Of a DNA stretch of 58,662 nucleotides, positions 8,634-15,707 are shown piece after piece. The translations under genes and the position numbers were made by a program. The number at the start of each line of letters is the position of its first letter. The stretch's first letter is position 1. The stretch is from Gemmatimonadota bacterium (GTDB lineage Bacteria > Gemmatimonadota > Gemmatimonadetes > Longimicrobiales > Longimicrobiaceae): contig JAIRKD010000055.1 of assembly GCA_031260285.1 (NCBI GenBank), positions 1 to 58,662 on the forward strand, given 5' to 3'. The notes under the pieces are model-generated. The model was not told the origin of the DNA, did not search any database, and saw only the letters and a list, made by a program, of their open reading frames with translations.

Positions 8634-9051
8634 GGATTGATCTCTCAGAGAGAATAAACAACAGCGAATGACGAACGGGAACGAGCGCAAAAGCCCCCCC
8701 GCGGATAACCATGCTTCACAACATGCCTCAACCGGGGACTACTCACGCCAACACAGAAAGAAGAATGTGGCCCCCCGACAACAGTGTCGCAATCGGTCGG
8801 GGACGGGTTTGTGACAGATCACCCGGGAAAGCCACGACTCCACGCCAGTTCCGGGCCTCCGGTGTATGTGCATCAGAACACCCGGTTTCCCGCCTGGCAG
8901 GCCGATTATCGCCTGCCTGCAGAACCGCGTTCCAGACCCGTTATCGAGCGATTCATCCGGCAACCCGCCAGGCGATCTTTCTGACGATACCTTCCGGCGA
9001 TCAGTCCGCCGGTTGATCCGGTGGTTCATTCCGCGGCTCACCGGTTGAGCT
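8634..9051. other. Intergenic region upstream of fumC
   Basis: About 420 bases hold no convincing gene; the short frames present have no recognisable product. A hairpin with 7-bp arms (8896-8902 with 8911-8917, 8-base loop) may mark the end of the upstream minus-strand SDR transcript. The fumC promoter should lie close to 8640-8720, but I cannot pick boxes with confidence. Confidence 0.5.
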
Positions 9052-9780
9052 CTACTTCCTGCCCCCGGGCCGGCTTGGTCGCAGCTCCACCCTGGAGGGA
9101 AGCGCCCGTCCGGGGAAAGCGAGCAGATCAGTCACCGCCTCGGCAATGTCCTCCGGCTGCAGCTTCCAGTCGTCCGCGCCAGCGCTGTCTCCGCCGAAGT
9201 CGGTGGCCACGCTGCCGGGCATGATGGTGCTCACCCGGATCCCGCGGTCGCGCACATCCAGCATCATCGCCTCGGTGAAGCCGAGCAGGCCGAACTTGGA
9301 GGCGTTGTACGCGGCGCCCCCGGCAAAGGGATTCCGTCCGGCGAGAGATCCGATGTTGATGATCCAGCCGTCCCCCTGCCGGGCCATCACAGGGATCGCC
9401 TCATGACAGGCGTAGTAGACGCCATTCAGGTTGGTCTCGATCACCGCCCGCCAGACTTCCGGGGAGAGCTCTCCCATCGGGGTGAAGCCACCGCCGATAC
9501 CCGCGTTATTCACCAGCAGATCCAGCCGGTCGAAGCGCTGGACCGCGGTGCTGACTACCCTGCGCACCTCTTCATGACTGCGGATGTCACAGACAACCGG
9601 TACCACCGATCCCGGGCCCCGCTGGTTGAGACCGGCAGCCGCGGCTTCCAGCTGCGTACCGTCCCGCGCGCAGATCACAACACCCGCGCCGGCGGTGACC
9701 AGCGCCTCCGCAACCGCGTACCCGATTCCCTTGCTCGCGCCCGTGACGATCGCGGCTTTTCCTGTCAGATCAACCTTCAT
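9052..9780 (-). CDS. Short-chain dehydrogenase/reductase
   Basis: Classical NAD(P)H-dependent SDR of 242 residues. The Rossmann nucleotide motif TGASKGIG is near residue 13, NNAG follows at about 87, and the catalytic Ser (NIGSLAG) and YxxxK pair (AAYNASKFG) are in place. The arginine-containing end of strand 2 (CARDG) suggests NADP(H) preference. The start at 9780 has a textbook ribosome site, GGAGG five bases upstream, so the in-frame ATG at 9795 is rejected. Closest general resemblance is to FabG-like and sepiapterin-reductase-like proteins, but no pathway genes adjoin it and the substrate is unknown. It stands alone between non-coding regions. Confidence 0.88.
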   Translation of the reverse strand: MKVDLTGKAAIVTGASKGIGYAVAEALVTAGAGVVICARDGTQLEAAAAGLNQRGPGSVVPVVCDIRSHEEVRRVVSTAVQRFDRLDLLVNNAGIGGGFTPMGELSPEVWRAVIETNLNGVYYACHEAIPVMARQGDGWIINIGSLAGRNPFAGGAAYNASKFGLLGFTEAMMLDVRDRGIRVSTIMPGSVATDFGGDSAGADDWKLQPEDIAEAVTDLLAFPGRALPSRVELRPSRPGGRK

Positions 9781-9956
9781 CCTCTCCTCCGGCATTTGTC
9801 AGAAAGCGAATAAGACCCGCAATTATGGTTTCCCCCTGCGAATGCTGCCTGCTGGCGTCCCGCCCCGCGCGGCATATGCCGGGCCACCGTTTTCTGATAC
9901 AGGCGCCCGTACACGGTCCGGCTGAGGGGCGATCTCCGACACCGCGCCCATCAACC

Positions 9957-9985
9957 TTGCGATCACTCGCGCGCGCGGCTAGGAT
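9957..9985 (+). promoter_or_regulatory. Sigma70-type promoter for the small membrane protein
   Basis: TTGCGA (9957-9962) and TAGGAT (9980-9985) are separated by exactly 17 bases. Predicted transcription would start near 9992, about 45 bases before the ATG at 10037. Confidence 0.5.
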
Positions 9986-10036
9986 TTCGGGATTGTGTTT
10001 CGTGTTGCGCACTACATCCCGTTCTGGAATTGATCG

Positions 10037-10219
10037 ATGAAATTCATACTCATGGCGGGGATGCTGATTACGCTTCCGGCGATCTGTGTCATCGTGTTCT
10101 TCTTCTTTGAAGGACGAATCGCGATGATCCCCGCGCTGGTGAGTCTCGGGATCAACTTTCTCCCGTTTGTCGTAGCCGGGATTCTCCTTCGGAACGCCAA
10201 GGACCTCGGCGGGCACTGA
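10037..10219 (+). CDS. Small two-helix membrane protein, unknown function
   Basis: A 60-residue protein made almost entirely of two hydrophobic segments (about 3-24 and 28-50) separated by the charged turn EGR and ending in a short polar tail. I do not recognise a family. Support for a real gene comes from the amphipathic pattern (hydrophobic cores with charged caps), a reasonable promoter 50-80 bases upstream and a hairpin terminator 45 bases downstream, which together make a compact single-gene transcription unit. The ribosome site is weak (GGAA about eight bases upstream). A 233-residue antisense frame across the same region has no protein-like features and is rejected. Confidence 0.6.
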   Translation: MKFILMAGMLITLPAICVIVFFFFEGRIAMIPALVSLGINFLPFVVAGILLRNAKDLGGH

Positions 10220-10263
10220 GCCCGGCCGCGGTACCGCGCGGCGAGAGCGAAGCAGGACCTTGA

Positions 10264-10297
10264 AATCCGATCTCCGTGCCTGGCCGGAGATCGGATT
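10264..10297 (+). terminator. Hairpin terminator after the small membrane protein
   Basis: A perfect 13-bp stem (10264-10276 with 10285-10297) with an 8-base loop, followed by CTTCATT. The T content after the stem is modest, so efficiency is uncertain. It lies just before gmhA. Confidence 0.65.
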
Positions 10298-10330
10298 CTT
10301 CATTGATGAACCCCTCGAACCTCTCCTTTT

Positions 10331-10948
10331 GTGACTCTGGACTCCCGGCTTGATCTGATCCGGTCCGCGCTGCGGGAATCCGCCCGGGTGAAGGAAGCGC
10401 TCACCGCGGAAGCCTCCACCATCATCCGTGTGGCGGACCGCCTCGCGGCTACCTTCCGGGCGGGGGGCCATCTCTACGCCTGCGGGAACGGCGGATCAGC
10501 ATGTGACGCGATGCATCTGGTGGAAGAGCTTGTGGCGAGGTACAAGGCAGACCGACCGGGGATTCCGGCGCACCACCTGATGGACCCGTCAACGCTCACC
10601 TGCTGGAGCAACGACTACGAGTACGCCACCGCCTTCCGCCGTCAGGTGGAGACACTGATGCGGCCCGGTGATGTTCTTGTCGCAATCAGCACCAGCGGAA
10701 ACTCCCCGAATGTGGTGATGGCCGCGCGCGCCGCACTTGAGAAGGGGGCATGGGTGATCGGCCTGACTGGGGCGGACGGGGGTGAGCTGGGCCGGATCGC
10801 CACCGAACCGCTGCGAGTACCCTCAGGGGCAACCGAACGGATCCAGGAAGCCCATATCACGCTGATCCATCTCCTCTGCGAGCTGGTGGAGAAAGAACTC
10901 TACCCGCTTGACAGCAGCTCTCTCCCCGGAACCCCTGTTCCCCGATGA
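10331..10948 (+). CDS. gmhA: Phosphoheptose isomerase (sedoheptulose-7-phosphate isomerase)
   Basis: SIS-domain isomerase converting sedoheptulose 7-phosphate to D-glycero-D-manno-heptose 7-phosphate, the first step of ADP-heptose synthesis for lipopolysaccharide core or S-layer glycans. Signature elements are CGNGGSACDAMHLVEEL (about 51-67), the phosphate-binding serine loop ISTSGNSPNV and the C-terminal QEAHITLIHLLCELVE with catalytic Gln/His. Length 205 is typical. The start is a GTG at 10331 with a poor ribosome site; no better start keeps the N-terminal helices. The next gene's ATG overlaps its stop (ATGA). No other heptose genes are adjacent. The presence of gmhA supports a Gram-negative envelope. 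Confidence 0.88.
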   Translation: MTLDSRLDLIRSALRESARVKEALTAEASTIIRVADRLAATFRAGGHLYACGNGGSACDAMHLVEELVARYKADRPGIPAHHLMDPSTLTCWSNDYEYATAFRRQVETLMRPGDVLVAISTSGNSPNVVMAARAALEKGAWVIGLTGADGGELGRIATEPLRVPSGATERIQEAHITLIHLLCELVEKELYPLDSSSLPGTPVPR

Positions 10949-11448
10949 TTCGCGCTCTTTCCGGTCGTTGGCTCGCTGGTCGTGCCGGCCTTCTGGCGGT
11001 TACGCTTTCCGCGGCTGTGTCTGTTTCCGGATGTGATCGTCCGGAAGACCCGATGATCCGCGCCCAGCGCGAGGCTGCGTACCGGCAGGCGTGCGCCGCG
11101 GGTGTCCTCGCCCGGAGCGCGGAGAGCGACTACGAGACCATCAGCCTCGGTCTGCAGTCGGAGGATGAGCTTGTCCGGATGGCATCCAATGCCGCGCTGA
11201 CCTTCAACCAGGCGTACCTCCGCCATGCGGAGATCCGTCTCACGGCGTACGCCCATATGGACTCCGCTGTGAATCACGCAAAGACGTCGGCGGATTCCAC
11301 GGCGTTTGCAGAGCGTGCACTTTCCTTTGCGATCGCCCCGGCGGATGAGGGTTCTCTGGAGGCCGCGGTGATCAACAATTACGACGGGAAACTTCAGCTG
11401 CTTCTGCTGGACAGGAACCATCCGTGTAACTGGGATTTCCCGTTCTGA
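10945..11448 (+). CDS. Putative lipoprotein, unknown function
   Basis: A 167-residue protein with a basic N-terminus, hydrophobic core (about 13-28) and lipobox VSGC with the lipidated Cys at 30, so probably anchored in the inner or outer membrane. The mature part is mostly helical and charged (for example REAAYRQACAAGVLARSAE), contains two further cysteines (about position 49 and in the C-terminal HPCNWDFPF) that could form a disulfide, and matches no family I know. It overlaps the gmhA stop by four bases and is therefore translated with it, though nothing in the sequence links it to heptose metabolism. Confidence 0.7.
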   Translation: MIRALSGRWLAGRAGLLAVTLSAAVSVSGCDRPEDPMIRAQREAAYRQACAAGVLARSAESDYETISLGLQSEDELVRMASNAALTFNQAYLRHAEIRLTAYAHMDSAVNHAKTSADSTAFAERALSFAIAPADEGSLEAAVINNYDGKLQLLLLDRNHPCNWDFPF

Positions 11449-11560
11449 AGTGGTGAGAGCGACAGGCCTCTGAAAGTGTCTGGCAATCGCGAACGGCTTC
11501 GCCCGGGAGTGCCTGATGCATCGTGATTGATCAGGGCATCAGCGCGCAAGCTTCCCCCTG

Positions 11561-11725
11561 TCAGGTAGACAGTTCAAAAGTAGAGCTTTCTGGTGAGCCG
11601 GGACGGCACTCAGCGGATGTCCGGTCACCGAGGGTGTCGTGAGGACGGTGTTCGTTGTATTCGATCATCCACGTATGAGCGGCTTCGCAGACGTCCAGAC
11701 GAAGGAAGAGATCGGGATCCTGTGG
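11561..11725 (-). pseudogene. IS3-family transposase (OrfB) C-terminal fragment
   Basis: The translated minus strand here reads EAAHTWMIEYNEHRPHDTLG followed by DRTSAECR, the characteristic end of the DDE integrase core of IS3-family OrfB proteins (W-x-x-x-YNxxRPHxxLG). Only about 55 residues of a ~280-residue protein remain; no D or D/E partner, no OrfA and no left end are present. After the stop, the sequence TGACAGGGGGAAGCTT resembles the right terminal repeat of such elements. It is an insertion scar beside the truncated RhuM gene, marking a recombination-prone spot. Confidence 0.75.
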
Positions 11726-11884
11726 CAGATCCATGGTCTCATGAGAGCTGTTCAAGGACCCGGACCGGACCGGTTGAGGTAAGACCGGTATCCACTTCAA
11801 TATGCAGCACTTCATGGTTAAGGACGAAGCCGCACACGGCGAATATCACACCAGGCGCCTCTTACTGAAGCGGTACGACGCACT

Positions 11885-11898
11885 CCAAAGGACTTTGG
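11885..11898 (+). promoter_or_regulatory. Palindrome covering the RhuM ribosome site
   Basis: CCAAAG and CTTTGG form a perfect 6-bp inverted repeat around the AAGGA ribosome-binding sequence, ending one base before the ATG at 11900. In RNA its 2-base loop is too tight for the full stem, so it is more likely a protein-binding dyad or chance. Confidence 0.3.
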
Positions 11899-11899
11899 C

Positions 11900-12640
11900 A
11901 TGAGCGACCAGCCTCCGAAGGAAGGCGAACTGATCCTCTACCGCACGGATACCGCCGTACGGGTCGAGGTGCTTTACGAGACTGAGACGTTCTGGCTGGA
12001 TCAGAAGCGGATCGCGGAACTGTTTGGTGTCGACGTCCGTACGATCAGCTACCATTTGAACGAGATTTACGCCTCAGGAGAGCTGATGGCGGAAGCAACT
12101 CTCCGAAAAATTTGGAGAGTTCAACGAGAGGGCTCCCGCGACGTTCGCCGCGAAATCGAGTTTTACAATCTTGACGCCATCATCTCTATCGGCTACCGCG
12201 TCAATAGCGTTCAAGCCACGCAGTTCCGTATCTGGGCCACGCAGACACTGCGCGAGTTTATCAGCAAAGGCTTTGTGCTCGACGATGAGCGGCTCAAGCT
12301 CAATACGCGCTTTGGTAAGGACTATTTTGACGAACTGCTTGAGCGGATTCGCGAAATCCGCGCCAGCGAACGCCGCTTCTACCTGAAAATAGCCGACATC
12401 TACGAGCAGTGCAGCATCGACTACGATGCACATGCCGAGACGACCGGATACCCCTGCATCAAACAGTTACTACAGAGACCGCCTGGAAATCTTCCATCCC
12501 ATCTGAAACAGGAAAAATCTCCGCCATCATTCGATGACAAATACCCTTCCCGTCAGGATACCACAGCCACACCAAGGAAGGCAAGTCTTCATTATCACCG
12601 CCTGACAGATCCCATACAGCAGTCCAGCAACTCCACTTAA
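11900..12640 (+). CDS. RhuM family protein, C-terminally truncated
   Basis: The first ~180 residues match the RhuM ('virulence protein') family: ETFWLDQKRIAELFGVDVRT (HTH-like start), FYNLDAIISIGYRVNS, TQFRIWATQTLREFISKGFV and LLERIREIRASERRFYLKI. Family members, often on islands and near toxin-antitoxin or Fic genes, are usually ~330 residues. Here the family-like sequence ends at YDAHAETT and is replaced by a proline-, lysine- and serine-rich tail without family character, so the gene has lost its C-terminal half, probably by deletion. Base composition is lower in GC than neighbours. Together with the IS3 scar just upstream this looks like a decayed mobile cargo gene; whether a stable product is made is unknown. 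RhuM biochemical function is not established. Confidence 0.8.
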   Translation: MSDQPPKEGELILYRTDTAVRVEVLYETETFWLDQKRIAELFGVDVRTISYHLNEIYASGELMAEATLRKIWRVQREGSRDVRREIEFYNLDAIISIGYRVNSVQATQFRIWATQTLREFISKGFVLDDERLKLNTRFGKDYFDELLERIREIRASERRFYLKIADIYEQCSIDYDAHAETTGYPCIKQLLQRPPGNLPSHLKQEKSPPSFDDKYPSRQDTTATPRKASLHYHRLTDPIQQSSNST

Positions 12641-12795
12641 TTCCCTCTTACCGCCATGGCTCCAATCCTGCTCAGGGACTCCCCCGGACCCCGGGACTCC
12701 GGCAGCAGCCGCGGTCCTCCAACAGTGCTACTATATAGCCCCGGCGGAAGCGTACCCGCGCCTTTGTGACCATCGCTTCGACGGGTGCGTGAACA

Positions 12796-14691
12796 ATGTG
12801 TGTGATGCAACAACGCGATTCCGGAACAGCCGCGGCCCTCCTTCTGGCGCTCCTGATCACCAGCGTCTTTCCCGCGCTCGCCCAGAATCAGCAACCGGAA
12901 CCCCTTCCGGTCGATCCGGCTCTCACCGCACCTGACGCAGCTGATTTCCCCGAACCGGTCTCCTTCATACCGGTTACGATCATAATCCCTTCAGCCGCAT
13001 CCACTTCCAGCGCGTCCGGCACATCTTCCATCTCCCCCCGCGACTCCATCAACCTCCTCAAGGCAGGCCGGGATGATCAGGCCGCGTTTGAGCGAATCCG
13101 GCGCGATCACCTCGGTTTCACACGAGGTAGCAGCAGCACAAGATGTGACGAACGGGTGGGCCGCTTCTGCCTCAACCGGATGGGTGACAGCAGCAACTGG
13201 ATTATCCCGGAAGAGCACACGGACGTTGTAAAAGCACGCGCTGACCTGATCACCGGACTCCGGATGGCCACCGAACTGCTGCCGGGTGATCACTGGCTTG
13301 TCGGGGAGCGCGTCGCTTATCTGGTGGAAGCACGGGAGTTCACGGAGGCTGCGGATGCCGTCACGCACTGCCGGGCGGAGGAATGGTGGTGCTCCGCCCT
13401 CGCGGGGTATGTCTTTCATTATGCAGGTCAGGCAGCCCGGGCCGACTCCGCCTATGAGGTTGCACTCTCCGCGATGGACAGCAGGAAGCGGGAAGAATGG
13501 ACAGACCTCTCGCTTATCCTCGACAATCAGAGCATCCGGAGCTACCGGCGACTGACTGGAATGGAGCGCTCCGCGTTTGAAGAGCGTTTCTGGCGGCTCG
13601 CGGACCCTCTGCTCTCCCGCCCCGGCAACGAACTTCGCGCGGAACACCTCTCCCGCCATGTCAGGGCGGAGATGCAGAGCAGCGCCCGGTCGGTGGAACG
13701 GCTCTCCTGGGGATGGGATATGCGGGAGATCCTCATCCGCTTCGGATGGCCGATCGGGTGGGAGCAGCTCCGGGACTTCGGGATGACACCCGGACCGGCC
13801 CCGCTGGTAAGCCACTATTCCAATGGTCCCGGGAACCTGCTTCCCCCCGCGGAGGCACTTCGGGACCCTGTCTTCACGGGTGGTGACTGGAACACGGATG
13901 ACCCCCGGTCGCGAACCGGCTACAACATCCCGCTCCCCGACTCGATCGCCCGGTGGTTTGACCCGCTGGCTCACCAGATCGCCCTCTTCCCTGACGGCGA
14001 AAGGCTCCGGCTGGTGGCGGCGTTTGAGCTTCCCCCTGACAGCGTCCCCGAGGGAGCGACAGTGGAGGCAAGCCTCGTTTTCCTGCCCACCACGGATCCG
14101 GGCGCGACAGCGCTGATAAAGACCGCCAGCTCTGATATGCCCTCAACCCTGCTGCTGGAGGCCCCCGCAACTCCAGCCATTGTAGGAATCGAGGTGCTGG
14201 TTCCCTCCGGGAACCGGCTGGCTCGCGTCCGTTACGGCATCAACCCCGCACCCGTCCCCGCTGGATCCGTCACCCTCTCCGATCTGCTGCTGATCCGGGA
14301 CGGAACGGAACCGCCGACCACCCTGGAAGCTGCCGTGCCCCTGGCCCGTGGCTCCACAGAAGTTGTGGTCGGGGAACGGATCAGTCTCTTCTGGGAGAGC
14401 CGGGGAATCGACGCAACAGAGACACCCACTGTACTGATGTCGCTGCGGCTTCTGGAGCCCCCCGCCGGCTGGCTCCGTCGGATCGGTCAGCATACGGGGC
14501 TGGTCCGGGATTCAAACGCCATCCGCCTCCGCTGGGAAGAACCTGTTCCATCCGAAGCCCTCTTCGTCCGATCGATGTATCTTGAGGTTCCGCCGGTAAA
14601 GCCGGGGGTCTACTCCATCGAACTGACGGTTGAGGTGCCGGGCCATGAAGCCATCTCCACACAGCGCGAGATCCAGATCAGCGGACGGTGA
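12796..14691 (+). CDS. Large secreted protein with a GWxTD-like region
   Basis: A 631-residue exported protein: hydrophobic signal segment (about 12-27) with an ALA-QN cleavage site. The mature part begins with a Ser/Thr/Pro-rich linker, then a helical repeat-like region (about 130-230: RVAYLVEAREFTEAADAV, YHYAGQAARADSAYEVAL style) suggestive of TPR, then RLSWGWDMREILIRFGWP (about 300-317), which resembles the (D)xRxxxxIRYGxPD core of GWxTD-domain proteins common in Acidobacteriota and Gemmatimonadota. The last 250 residues are beta-rich and probably Ig-like. The GWxTD relation is a motif-level impression, not a firm assignment. An ATG at 12805 is an equally possible start. The following DsbA-like gene overlaps its end, so the two may be co-expressed and the cysteines in the mature N-terminal half could be disulfide substrates (inference). 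Confidence 0.7.
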   Translation: MCVMQQRDSGTAAALLLALLITSVFPALAQNQQPEPLPVDPALTAPDAADFPEPVSFIPVTIIIPSAASTSSASGTSSISPRDSINLLKAGRDDQAAFERIRRDHLGFTRGSSSTRCDERVGRFCLNRMGDSSNWIIPEEHTDVVKARADLITGLRMATELLPGDHWLVGERVAYLVEAREFTEAADAVTHCRAEEWWCSALAGYVFHYAGQAARADSAYEVALSAMDSRKREEWTDLSLILDNQSIRSYRRLTGMERSAFEERFWRLADPLLSRPGNELRAEHLSRHVRAEMQSSARSVERLSWGWDMREILIRFGWPIGWEQLRDFGMTPGPAPLVSHYSNGPGNLLPPAEALRDPVFTGGDWNTDDPRSRTGYNIPLPDSIARWFDPLAHQIALFPDGERLRLVAAFELPPDSVPEGATVEASLVFLPTTDPGATALIKTASSDMPSTLLLEAPATPAIVGIEVLVPSGNRLARVRYGINPAPVPAGSVTLSDLLLIRDGTEPPTTLEAAVPLARGSTEVVVGERISLFWESRGIDATETPTVLMSLRLLEPPAGWLRRIGQHTGLVRDSNAIRLRWEEPVPSEALFVRSMYLEVPPVKPGVYSIELTVEVPGHEAISTQREIQISGR

Positions 14692-15340
14692 CGAGAACGC
14701 TCAGGGGGAGGAGAGCATCAGGCCTCCCCTGCGGGTCACGGTCTTCTCCGACTTCATCTGTTCCTGGTCGTACCTCGCGGAAGCAGTGCTCAGGGAGTTT
14801 TCGCTCGGGGAGTCTGCTCCCGGGCAGATCGATCTTCACTTCCGCGCCCGCGAACTGTATCCCGCATCAACACAACCCTCGCGGCCCGTCTGGTCCGACG
14901 CGGAGTGGGGTCTGATCAGCCGGTTCGCGGCGGAAGCTGGGGTCGGGATCCGGAAACCCGGCTGGCGGCCGTTCACCCGGAAGGCGCACGAAGCCGCTGT
15001 ATTTGCCCGTGATCATGGTCTTGAGCTCCCTTTCCGGCAGGCGGTTTACGCGCTTTACTGGATGGAAGATGCGGACATCGGGCGCATTGATCTGCTGGTG
15101 GGTGTGGCAGGCAGAACGGGGCTTGATCCGGAGAAACTGAGGATCGCGCTGGACCTGGATCTGTACGCGGAGAGGGTTGAAGCAGAGGGAGTTCTGGGTG
15201 ACCGGCTGCGGATCCCGGGAACGCCCGCTATCTTTCCCGGCACCGGCGCATCCGCGAAGATTATTCTTGGCGGTCACCCGGCGGTTGAGCTGCGTCGCCT
15301 CATCCGCGACGCAATCGAGCACGGCATGGAGAACGAGTAA
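14645..15340 (+). CDS. DsbA/FrnE-like thioredoxin-fold protein with CxxS active site
   Basis: Thioredoxin-fold protein of the DsbA/FrnE/2-hydroxychromene-2-carboxylate isomerase superfamily. The active-site segment reads VFSDFICSWSYLAEAV, so the usual CPWC is C39-S-W-S42: the resolving cysteine is replaced by serine, as in isomerase or glutathione-transferase kappa relatives. The inserted helical domain and the cis-Pro loop IPGTPAIF (about 192-199) are conserved. No export signal is evident, so it acts in the cytoplasm. Start choice is uncertain: ATG 14645 is used, TTG 14630 is possible, and a strong GGAGG-type site at about 14704-14711 lies before an ATC codon that would remove the poorly conserved first 25 residues. 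The gene overlaps the end of the secreted-protein gene and its stop overlaps the next ATG (TAATG). Confidence 0.8.
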   Translation: MKPSPHSARSRSADGDENAQGEESIRPPLRVTVFSDFICSWSYLAEAVLREFSLGESAPGQIDLHFRARELYPASTQPSRPVWSDAEWGLISRFAAEAGVGIRKPGWRPFTRKAHEAAVFARDHGLELPFRQAVYALYWMEDADIGRIDLLVGVAGRTGLDPEKLRIALDLDLYAERVEAEGVLGDRLRIPGTPAIFPGTGASAKIILGGHPAVELRRLIRDAIEHGMENE

Positions 15341-15627
15341 TGTCGGATTACGAACGGAATACGGTGTTGCCGGTATCGAAGATACTGGAGTTGAGCGACA
15401 GGGTGCTTCTGGAGCGCGCCGGTCTCGAACGTACACGGTCCGGACATCATGGCGCGACCTACTCCGGTGCCGAGGGGACGGCGGTGATCGAGGCGCACCC
15501 GCATGGAGCGGTGATCTCGGTCTCGGCGCGGACAGACCAGCCTCGTACCTCGAAGCTGGATGGCGTTGTCCGTCACCTTCTCAACCAGTTTCCGTACCAG
15601 GCGGGCGACCCCCCGCGCGAGTACTGA
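15340..15627 (+). CDS. Small protein of unknown function
   Basis: A 95-residue soluble protein without signal or membrane segment. It begins MSDYERNTVLPVSKILELS and has a compact predicted fold: an N-terminal helix, two or three short strands (AVIEAHPHGAVISVSARTD) and a C-terminal helix (GVVRHLLNQFPYQ). I recognise no family. The ATG shares its A with the stop of the DsbA-like gene (TAATG), so the two are translated together. The coding character and operon position support a real gene. The region after it, 80 bases to the DEAD-box-like gene, shows no terminator. Confidence 0.7.
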   Translation: MSDYERNTVLPVSKILELSDRVLLERAGLERTRSGHHGATYSGAEGTAVIEAHPHGAVISVSARTDQPRTSKLDGVVRHLLNQFPYQAGDPPREY

Positions 15628-15707
15628 GCGACCGGACACCGGCGGCAGGCGGCTCAACGCTCCGGTGACCGGCATTTCACAGACACTGCGACACCGTACG
15701 CATATTC

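Noticed and set aside
8711-9016. 101-codon plus-strand frame in the fumC upstream region
   Set aside because: No ribosome site, no recognisable domain, many Arg/Pro/Ser residues; treated as non-coding.
9770-10471. 233-codon minus-strand frame over the small membrane protein and gmhA start
   Set aside because: Charged low-complexity product without motifs; conflicts with gmhA and with a promoter-gene-terminator arrangement on the plus strand.
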